Assembly (NCBI GenBank): GCA_016124855.1
Contig: WGMX01000028.1
Coordinates: 62,001 to 126,000 of the forward strand
Direction of reading: 5' to 3'
DNA from: Anaerolineaceae bacterium
Lineage (GTDB): Bacteria; Chloroflexota; Anaerolineae; Aggregatilineales; Phototrophicaceae
Length of the DNA stretch: 64,000 nucleotides
In this document: positions 44,253-51,335 of the stretch, piece by piece
Layout of the letters: every line of letters begins with the position of its first letter
Position numbering within the stretch: the first letter of the stretch is position 1
Translations under genes and position numbers: made by a program
The notes under the pieces: model-generated
What the model saw: the letters and a program-made list of their open reading frames with translations, nothing else
What the model was told of the DNA's origin: nothing
Databases searched by the model: none

Positions 44253-44497
44253 TTCTCTCCGAACGTACCCGGTGGCACGACACGAAAACGATCACCGCTC
44301 TTAACCGTAACAGTGGACGTGATTTGCACATCATCAATTGGTAGTTGCCCTTCGGGATCAGGACTTTTTACAATGTGCCAGACCTCGTAATCCGCTGCCG
44401 CCCCCACTGCATCACGAATTTCCTGCGCGGTTAGGATGTCATGATCGAATTTGAACGGCTTTTGGTTGATGAGAATGTTTACTTTATCGGCTTGCAT
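44249..44497 (-). CDS. Ubiquitin-like (multiubiquitin-type) small protein
   Basis: The protein is 82 residues from ATG 44497, with AAGGAGG about ten bases upstream. VNILINQKPFKF, the LTAQEIRDAVGA helix and FRVVPPGTFGEK fit the multiubiquitin-domain family, here with a single Ubl unit. The end is TFGEK rather than a diglycine, so maturation by the JAB domain or a different C-terminal chemistry is needed. It is the putative modifier of the operon. Confidence 0.75.
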   Translation of the reverse strand: MQADKVNILINQKPFKFDHDILTAQEIRDAVGAAADYEVWHIVKSPDPEGQLPIDDVQITSTVTVKSGDRFRVVPPGTFGEK

Positions 44498-44558
44498 TAT
44501 GAACCCTCCTTGTGGGTTTCGTGCATTGTTGCACGAATGATATAACATACGGCGGCAA

Positions 44559-45140
44559 TCAATTATCAGATAGCACACCGAATGCCCAGCCATAAAGCTG
44601 ATGACTGGACGGGAATATGTAGTTTCCACGTACTTGAATTCTTGATAGAACCTCACGGAGAACGCCAATTGTGATGTTCTCTACATCTGCCCAATTTCGC
44701 ACTAATTCAAGTGTGGTGACAACTTGGGTGCGAGGCATTAAAGCAGCTAATTTGCGTTGGGCATCTCGATCATCAGTGGCAATTGCCCAATTTTTGTCAT
44801 GTGCAATTGCCCCTGAAATTTTCTCACCCATCCCACGAATCCCCCCGTTCGCAAGCATGATAATGTGAGGAGAAAGGATTGACCAATCAGGAACGACGAT
44901 TTCAAGCAAACCCGCATTAACGAGTGGTTGTAATTCAATCGGGGTTCGTTTGGGATTCCCATCAGTATCCGCGCCATCATAAACCGCAAGAGATTCCGTG
45001 TCTTTTACGTAAGAGCAAACTGCAAACCGTACCGGGGCAGCCCTTAAAATGTCCCCCATGCAATCCGTCGCACAGAGGTTGATGATGCAGCACGCATCAA
45101 CGATGACACAACCATGTTGGAAGATAAGACCGCTGCTCAA
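44559..45140 (-). CDS. PIN-like domain protein
   Basis: The protein is 193 residues from a TTG at 45140, with AAGGAG nine bases upstream. CVIVDACCIINL holds the first acidic residue, and GEKISGAIAHDKNWAIATDD the later ones, as in PIN-fold RNases. It lies 44 bases after the XRE-ImmA gene and 61 before Ubl. A nuclease effector role in the conjugation operon, or a PIN/XRE-protease regulatory pair, is plausible. Confidence 0.7.
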   Translation of the reverse strand: MSSGLIFQHGCVIVDACCIINLCATDCMGDILRAAPVRFAVCSYVKDTESLAVYDGADTDGNPKRTPIELQPLVNAGLLEIVVPDWSILSPHIIMLANGGIRGMGEKISGAIAHDKNWAIATDDRDAQRKLAALMPRTQVVTTLELVRNWADVENITIGVLREVLSRIQVRGNYIFPSSHQLYGWAFGVLSDN

Positions 45141-45184
45141 CTATTGTTCTCCTTCACAAACTACCAATATGCGTGGCATGACCC

Positions 45185-46351
45185 CTAGAAGGAGAGTTCC
45201 TCGCCTTTAAGAGCGGCAAAAATTGCTCGCGCCTCAAGGCGATCTACTTCAAGTAGCTGTGCAAAGCGGGCTTCACTCACGAGACCCTGATCCAGTGCTT
45301 CAACGGCAAGGAGTTGATGACGAAGTGGGAGGCGTTGACGACTTGCTGGCAGCGTTTCTAATCCTAACTGCGCCTTTACATATTGCACCTTGAATCCTTC
45401 TTCTTTGAGATGCTCAAGCATCCCAGATGGAATCAGACGTAATTCTTGAAGACGATAACAAAGTGCTTCAAATGACACTCCAAAATAGTGTGCCATTTCC
45501 ACTAGATCGTATGGCGTAACTTTTTCTTTTGCCTTGCGAATGTCGGTAAATCTTCGCGTAATTCCTGCCGTTGGCATCAGGAAATGAACAGCAAACTGAT
45601 CGGCGATTTTCTCCGCTTCAGACCGATATGGATAAAATCCTTCGATATAGAGCGTAGGCTTATAGCGCGACGTTACAAAGTGTCCGTAGTCATGGGCAAG
45701 AGACATTCTGCCTCGCTCTTCGGGATGCTGACTATTTACAGCAATACACCCGCCAATTTGATCGCTATAGACGTAGATAGCTGAATACTTGGATGGTTTT
45801 AGTGGCAAGTAGTAAATCCTAAGTCCCACTTCTTGCTCTAATAGGGTACGAAGTACGCCAATCGGCTTATCTCCCAACCCAAGCCGCTGACGTTCCTCAA
45901 GCGCAATGCTTTCTCCGATTTCATCTGCCTTGAGCCTTCCCGCCTCATATTCAGGTGGATACTTTTTGACCATTGGGGCATCGAGCATTTGCTCGTATTC
46001 ATAGTAATCAGCGGCGAGTTCTTTTAGCGCTTCAATCCACTGTTCGATTTCTGCATCTTCTTCGTTTTCGTACTTTTCTGGCCCTCGGAATTGTGGTTCA
46101 GTAAAGAGCGTTGCTTGCGTCTCTTTGATGAGGTCGTTGACATCTCGACCATACTCAATTGCAAGCTGAACGAGTTCATCCGGGCGAATTCTCCGATCCC
46201 CTTTTTCAATTGCCACAAGGGTAGTACGAGCGACGTTGATTGCCTTTGCTGCATCTTCTTGGGTCATTCCCCGCCGTTCACGGGCAAGGCGAAGCCGTTT
46301 GCCGAATTCGCGTGCGTCAAGAGCATTCAATATCTTCTCAGCATCGTTCAT
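45185..46351 (-). CDS. XRE helix-turn-helix fused to ImmA/IrrE-type metallopeptidase
   Basis: The protein is 388 residues. An XRE HTH (LRLARERRGMTQEDAAKAIN, about 18-72) is followed by a DUF955/ImmA-IrrE domain. The expected HExxH reads AHDYGH here (about 217-222), an E-to-D change at the catalytic acid position. Relatives cleave repressors to switch on mobile-element or stress genes. The ATG overlaps the QueC-like stop by four bases, so the genes are coupled. Confidence 0.85.
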   Translation of the reverse strand: MNDAEKILNALDAREFGKRLRLARERRGMTQEDAAKAINVARTTLVAIEKGDRRIRPDELVQLAIEYGRDVNDLIKETQATLFTEPQFRGPEKYENEEDAEIEQWIEALKELAADYYEYEQMLDAPMVKKYPPEYEAGRLKADEIGESIALEERQRLGLGDKPIGVLRTLLEQEVGLRIYYLPLKPSKYSAIYVYSDQIGGCIAVNSQHPEERGRMSLAHDYGHFVTSRYKPTLYIEGFYPYRSEAEKIADQFAVHFLMPTAGITRRFTDIRKAKEKVTPYDLVEMAHYFGVSFEALCYRLQELRLIPSGMLEHLKEEGFKVQYVKAQLGLETLPASRQRLPLRHQLLAVEALDQGLVSEARFAQLLEVDRLEARAIFAALKGEELSF

Positions 46352-47805
46352 TTTGGCATTCCTTCATGCGAAACGGTTTTCTCTTGTTTCCTGCGCTTGG
46401 GGACACGTTTTATGTCCTCAATTTCTGGTTCAAACACTGATCTTACGTTCCCTTGCATCCACTCATCGGTATATTGCTGATAGAGAGTAATTATGTCCTC
46501 AATGAGATTTTCACGATTTACGCCAGTTTCAAGACTGAGACGATCAACTATATCCGCGAGACGGCTGGGATGTTGTTTTGCAAGTACGTCCCAAGCATTT
46601 CCACTGGCAATGGCAGTACGAATCGTGTGAGCTTGGTACATCATGTGTGGCAATTGGCTTTTGCGTAAAAGTTCATGTAACGTGTTTCCAGTCTCAACAT
46701 GAATGAGGTATTCCGTTTTGTCAGGAATACCAGATGCAAGAAAGCTCTCGCGCCGTAGCAAGCACGAGGAACAGCGCCCACATTGTGGAACATCTTTCCT
46801 GTGAGGACGATCACAAGATACGGTTTGCCACGCAATGTCTACAACGTTCATTTCGCGCAAAACGTGACACATTTGCGCCTTCGTCCAGCCGACAAACGGG
46901 TTATGAACAACGAAATGTTCATTCAAAACATAAGAAACCAATTTGTTAACGGCATGAAGCGAAAGTGGATGAACCGAGACTGCATGGTCTAAACCAACCT
47001 CGGAAGCCCGGAAAGGCAGGTTGATTGCTCCGATTCCGTTTTCGTACAGCGCAAGCGTTCGTTGCCCTTCTAGGCTTGCATAGGCACATCCAAGTAGCAT
47101 GAAGACCAATCCACGCGCCCGCAGTCTCTTGTCAGGGTGTAACCCCTTACTCTTGGTATCACGCTGATAAATATGGAGTTGCATAAGATGAATTTCAGCG
47201 CTCAGGCGATTTTGCAGCAGATGGAATACGTGCTGCTGAATTCCCCGCATAGAGGGATTACCACCTGCCCCAAACAATAAATAGCGATCCGCAACATTTT
47301 GCGTTATCCGATTACACAGGCCAGCCATTGCATCAAGGCCACCACTCCATAATGCGACTTCTGCTCGGATACCTTCATTCGACGATTTCCAAAGCGGACG
47401 CTGTAGTTCAGCAACCCGCTTCTGTTGACTGAGCGTAGTAAATTCAAATATCCAATAATCGCCCGTAAACCTATACAACGTCTGTTGAAGATGCTCACGC
47501 ACTTCTGGCCGTTGGAAAGTTTCAATGTGACGTACAGGCAACCGCACCCGTATGACCGACGGAAATTCAGGATGGCGCTGAGACCAGCGATCCGCTTCAT
47601 ATACTGCTACAGCTAGATCAACCAAATCAGCAATATGGCTATCAACTCGAAGTCCCCGAAGACGGAGAAAATCAGTGTCATCAACAGAGACCCGAATTGT
47701 CACTTTTCGGTTCTCCTTGTGGTCAGTTATGTGCAAGCGGCTGTTTTGAAGATGGTCGGATAACCCTTCAAAATCAAACGTATAATGCGGTTCAGGCATC
47801 TTCAT
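46348..47805 (-). CDS. QueC-like PP-loop ATP pyrophosphatase family protein
   Basis: The protein is 485 residues from ATG 47805 (in-frame ATG 47799 also possible). An N-terminal 140-residue extension is followed by the PP-loop motif ALWSGGLDAMAGL (near 153) and a zinc-binding cluster SCDRPHRKDVPQCGRCSSC (near 335-353), as in QueC. QueC makes 7-cyano-7-deazaguanine; QueC-like proteins also occur in antiphage systems such as Qat and type IV CBASS. No queuosine pathway genes are nearby, so a defence role is more likely. Its start overlaps the upstream gene by 14 bases. Confidence 0.82.
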   Translation of the reverse strand: MKMPEPHYTFDFEGLSDHLQNSRLHITDHKENRKVTIRVSVDDTDFLRLRGLRVDSHIADLVDLAVAVYEADRWSQRHPEFPSVIRVRLPVRHIETFQRPEVREHLQQTLYRFTGDYWIFEFTTLSQQKRVAELQRPLWKSSNEGIRAEVALWSGGLDAMAGLCNRITQNVADRYLLFGAGGNPSMRGIQQHVFHLLQNRLSAEIHLMQLHIYQRDTKSKGLHPDKRLRARGLVFMLLGCAYASLEGQRTLALYENGIGAINLPFRASEVGLDHAVSVHPLSLHAVNKLVSYVLNEHFVVHNPFVGWTKAQMCHVLREMNVVDIAWQTVSCDRPHRKDVPQCGRCSSCLLRRESFLASGIPDKTEYLIHVETGNTLHELLRKSQLPHMMYQAHTIRTAIASGNAWDVLAKQHPSRLADIVDRLSLETGVNRENLIEDIITLYQQYTDEWMQGNVRSVFEPEIEDIKRVPKRRKQEKTVSHEGMPK

Positions 47806-48472
47806 GTTCGTTATCCTGCCTATCCCCCGGCATTGAAATATCCATGCCAGCAAAATCCGGTTGTGGGGTTGCATGGTCTCGTGGTTCTTTACGTAATCGG
47901 TCAACCCGTCCAGTTTTGGCAATGTGCGCCGCGATACGCTCAATTTCTGCATCGAGATGAGGACGCACTTTTTCAAGCCTTTGGTCAATGATCTCTGGTG
48001 CTACGTCATTGTGATGATTGAGCAGCGGTAGGTGTTCATAAAAATCTGCCTGTAGCACTCGTGACACATACCCGCGCAAAACCGAAACAACCGTTACCGT
48101 GTGACCAATTCCCTGCGAGACTTGCATCACGTACTCTTTACTGGCATCAGCGGCAAGCGGCGTGCCTCGGCGATGCCCCATAAGCTGACGGGCGGTCTCG
48201 TCTATTTGGTAACTCTCTTGGACGGGTTGAATGACAACCCCACTGGATGCAGCACTTGAAACGTCAGCAAAAGTTTGAATAACAAGTGTCACGGGTTGAT
48301 TGCCATATCGCTTGAGGCTCTTCCGCAGCGCTTTCGCTATCGTCCCTGCTACGTGTTCATCACTGAAGTAACCTTCGCAGAGTTCGTTATACGCTCCGGC
48401 ATATCCCCGACCCACGCCGTAATATACGACATCGCCGTCAGGCATTCTTATTACTCCTAAACTCAGCTTCAT
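47792..48472 (-). CDS. Unrecognised first protein of the ubiquitin-like/QueC operon
   Basis: The protein is 226 residues from ATG 48472, seven bases after a -10 box, so probably a leaderless mRNA. It starts MKLSLGVIRMPDGDVVYYG, then has GRGYAGAYNEL and VTLVIQTFADVSSAASSGVV. The C-terminal 60 residues are charged and look disordered. I do not recognise the family. Its position and overlap with the QueC-like gene suggest an obligate partner. Confidence 0.75.
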   Translation of the reverse strand: MKLSLGVIRMPDGDVVYYGVGRGYAGAYNELCEGYFSDEHVAGTIAKALRKSLKRYGNQPVTLVIQTFADVSSAASSGVVIQPVQESYQIDETARQLMGHRRGTPLAADASKEYVMQVSQGIGHTVTVVSVLRGYVSRVLQADFYEHLPLLNHHNDVAPEIIDQRLEKVRPHLDAEIERIAAHIAKTGRVDRLRKEPRDHATPQPDFAGMDISMPGDRQDNEHEDA

Positions 48473-48479
48473 GAGTCGG

Positions 48480-48508
48480 AGTCTATGCGAAAAATCCTGA
48501 CGTGTCAA
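48480..48508 (-). promoter_or_regulatory. Promoter of the ubiquitin-like/QueC operon
   Basis: On the minus strand, TTGACA (48503-48508), a 17-base spacer, then TAGACT (48480-48485), followed by seven bases and the ATG at 48472. It is the best sigma-70-type promoter in the element, and the start codon would be at the transcript end. Confidence 0.75.
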
Positions 48509-48697
48509 GCTATTTTTTTAAATGTCATGTAAAAATGTCAGATATTGACCTGATTACAGGTGAAATTCTCAGGCAAAAGAAGGTGGTGTCTGGTCATTTA
48601 GATATTGCCAAATAAACTACTTCAGCATTAGCCCCCTACCGTAAAGTAGGCTATTATCCTAAGTTATTCTTTGCGCCAATCAGGAGATGTATGTTAA

Positions 48698-50641
48698 ATG
48701 GTCGAATTGGTCTGGGACGGCAAATACAATGCCGAAGGCAAACGAGTAGCACCCCTGAGAGTAGCGTTACCCTTCCAAACGGTAGAAACGGTCAATGAGA
48801 GCGCACAGCAAAGGCAAATGACGCTCGATCTATTCAGCGCCGGGCGTGACGCGGAATGGCGCAATCGCCTAATCTGGGGCGATAAAAAGTACGTGCTTCC
48901 CTCACTGTTACCTGAGTTCGCAGGTAAAGTTGACCTGATATACATTGATCCACCGTTTGCTACAGGAGCGAACTTTTCATTCTCATCACAAGTAAGTGAC
49001 GAAGACTTCATTAAACAACCTAGCATAATTGAGCAGAAGGCGTATAGGGATACTTGGGGAAAGGGACTAGATAGTTATGCCCAGTGGTTTTACGAAACAG
49101 CCCAGTTCTTGCATGAGCTATTGAGTGACACAGGAAGTATCTATGTACATTGCGATTGGAGAATTAATGGCATCATTAAATTTGTACTTGATGAAGTTTT
49201 TGGCAGTTCTAATGCGCTTAATCAGATTATTTGGAAGCGAGTTTATTCCCACAGCGATGCAAAACGCTTCGGCATTGTTGATGACAACATCCTGTTTTAT
49301 TCAAAATCAGAAAATTACATATTTAACAAACAGTATAAAGGACACGCAGAGTCATACATTAAGTCTCATTACGGTCAAGTTGATGAAAATGGACGCAGAT
49401 TTCGCCTAGTAACTTTATCTGGTGCTGGCCCAGGCCCTTCTCGGATATTTGGTGAAAGAGGGGAAATTGCTCCTCCAAAAGGACGACACTGGGCATGGTC
49501 TCAGGAACGAATTGATGACGCTCTTGCCTCTGGGAAAATTGTTTTTGCATCTACTGGACAACCTAACATTAAGCAATATCTGGATGAGACAGAAGGAACA
49601 GTAATTCACACACTTTGGGACGATGTTGAGCCAGTAAATCCAATATCAAGTGAGATTGTTGGCTATCCCACTCAAAAGCCCGAAGCACTTCTTGAACGGA
49701 TAATCAGAGCATCATCAAATGACGATGCTCTGATTCTTGACTGTTTTTGTGGCAGTGGTACAACAGCCGCCGTCGCCGAAAGGCTTAATCGGCGCTGGAT
49801 CACCTGCGATTTGGGACGCTTTGCTATACATACGGCTCGGAAACGCTTGCTTGGTGTTGAAGGTGTGCGTCCATTCGTTGTACAGAATCTCGGTAAATAT
49901 GAGCGTCAAGTGTGGCAGAAAGCCGAGTTCGGAGAACGGGCGGAGCAGATTACTCAGCGATACCGTCACTTTATCCTTGATTTGTATCACGCTGAACCTG
50001 TAGAGGGTTATGTCTGGCTACATGGCAAAAAAGGCGGACGCATGGTGCATGTCGGCACAGTGGATGCGCCAATTGTGCGGGCGGATGTGAGCAACATCGC
50101 CGCTGACTTTCGACGGTCTATTGGCACGGGCAAAAACGCGCCGAAGGTGGCTGGCGTAGATGTACTCGGTTGGGATTTTGCGCTCGACATGAACGAAACA
50201 GTGAAGGAAGAAGCACAAGCCAGTGGGATTGATGTGCGGTTTATTCGTATTCCCCGTGAGATTCTTGAAAGCAAAGCTGTTGAACAAGGCGATATTCGCT
50301 TTTTTGAACTGGCTGCCCTCTCAACAAATATCACCATCAATAAGCGTGATGTGCGGATTGAACTAACTGACTTCATGATCCCTCCCGATGATGTGCCAGA
50401 AGAAGTTATCAAAGCTGTCTCACATTGGTCGGAATGGATTGATTATTGGGCAGTGGACTTCAACTACCGAGACGACACGTTTCACAACGAGTGGCAGAGT
50501 TATCGCAGCCGAAAAGACCGTTCGCTGCAACTCAGTGTGAACAATCACTACGATCAACCGGGAACGTACACGGTACTCGTTAAGGTAATTGATATTCTGG
50601 GCAACGACACGACAAAAGCTGTGACAGTGGAAGTGCGGTGA
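48698..50641 (+). CDS. Type III restriction-modification DNA methyltransferase (Mod)
   Basis: The protein is 647 residues. A beta-class amino-methyltransferase: motif IV LIYIDPPFATGA (near 83), target-recognition region (about 130-300), then motif I DCFCGSGTTAAVAERL (near 350). The C-terminal 270 residues are extra and may bind Res. It methylates N6-adenine or N4-cytosine in a short sequence. AGGAGA precedes the ATG. Its stop overlaps the next start (TGATG). Confidence 0.9.
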   Translation: MVELVWDGKYNAEGKRVAPLRVALPFQTVETVNESAQQRQMTLDLFSAGRDAEWRNRLIWGDKKYVLPSLLPEFAGKVDLIYIDPPFATGANFSFSSQVSDEDFIKQPSIIEQKAYRDTWGKGLDSYAQWFYETAQFLHELLSDTGSIYVHCDWRINGIIKFVLDEVFGSSNALNQIIWKRVYSHSDAKRFGIVDDNILFYSKSENYIFNKQYKGHAESYIKSHYGQVDENGRRFRLVTLSGAGPGPSRIFGERGEIAPPKGRHWAWSQERIDDALASGKIVFASTGQPNIKQYLDETEGTVIHTLWDDVEPVNPISSEIVGYPTQKPEALLERIIRASSNDDALILDCFCGSGTTAAVAERLNRRWITCDLGRFAIHTARKRLLGVEGVRPFVVQNLGKYERQVWQKAEFGERAEQITQRYRHFILDLYHAEPVEGYVWLHGKKGGRMVHVGTVDAPIVRADVSNIAADFRRSIGTGKNAPKVAGVDVLGWDFALDMNETVKEEAQASGIDVRFIRIPREILESKAVEQGDIRFFELAALSTNITINKRDVRIELTDFMIPPDDVPEEVIKAVSHWSEWIDYWAVDFNYRDDTFHNEWQSYRSRKDRSLQLSVNNHYDQPGTYTVLVKVIDILGNDTTKAVTVEVR

Positions 50642-51324
50642 TGGTGCAAAAGGTGGATTTCATTGATCCTGAGCAAGTCGCTTACTGGTTTTTCCGGTTG
50701 CAAGGGTGTCTGACAATCACCAATTACATGCTTCACCGTTTCGATGAGAAGGGCAAAGCATATTCAGACGGTGATGTAATTGCGGTTCGGTTTCCATATC
50801 GAGAGGAAGGTTCAATGCATTGTGAGGAGTCACACTTTTCATCTACCAAGATCGATTTTTCTATTGTGGAGGTCAAGTATCGTAATTCACCCACGACTTT
50901 GAACGATTCCTGGACGTTCACCTATGGCGACAAAACGTTGAGGGCGATACTTGAGCGCACAGGATTGTTTCAGTCAGGTAAAACGTTGGATGAAATTGTG
51001 ACACGACTTTATAAAGATTGGATTTATGAAAACGACAGTCACCGCGTTCGCGTGCTAACTGTTGCTAAAAATATTGTCGAAACGCCTACAGCCGAGATGC
51101 CTCTCAGTGTATCTCAGCAATTGACGTGGAAACACCACGTTCTCCCATTCATACATAAGCGTTTTACAAGACATGCTGATTACAAGAACTACCATCCCCA
51201 GTGGGACAAATCTGGTCAGCAATTATACGAATGGTCGATAAGACATCGGAACGACGAGAATAGATTTATCGACTTGTGTACCGCCGCGATGGACGAATAT
51301 CAGAAACGAAAGAATAGGAAGTAG
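50641..51324 (+). CDS. PD-(D/E)XK-like protein between mod and res
   Basis: The protein is 227 residues, with ATG overlapping the mod stop. The sequence WFFRLQGCLTITNYML then YSDGDVIAVRFPYR and DFSIVEVKYR has the spacing of a PD-(D/E)XK nuclease fold (D-x(n)-D-x-x-x-EVK). The Res protein has its own nuclease motif, so this is a second nuclease-like subunit or a regulator of the locus. The exact family is not known to me. Confidence 0.65.
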   Translation: MVQKVDFIDPEQVAYWFFRLQGCLTITNYMLHRFDEKGKAYSDGDVIAVRFPYREEGSMHCEESHFSSTKIDFSIVEVKYRNSPTTLNDSWTFTYGDKTLRAILERTGLFQSGKTLDEIVTRLYKDWIYENDSHRVRVLTVAKNIVETPTAEMPLSVSQQLTWKHHVLPFIHKRFTRHADYKNYHPQWDKSGQQLYEWSIRHRNDENRFIDLCTAAMDEYQKRKNRK

Positions 51325-51335
51325 GGTTTTAGACA

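Noticed and set aside
44559..46351. Reading the PIN and XRE-ImmA genes as an ordinary toxin-antitoxin pair separate from the ubiquitin-like operon.
   Set aside because: The XRE-ImmA start overlaps the QueC-like stop and the PIN gene is followed closely by Ubl on the same strand, so one operon is simpler. A nested pair cannot be excluded.
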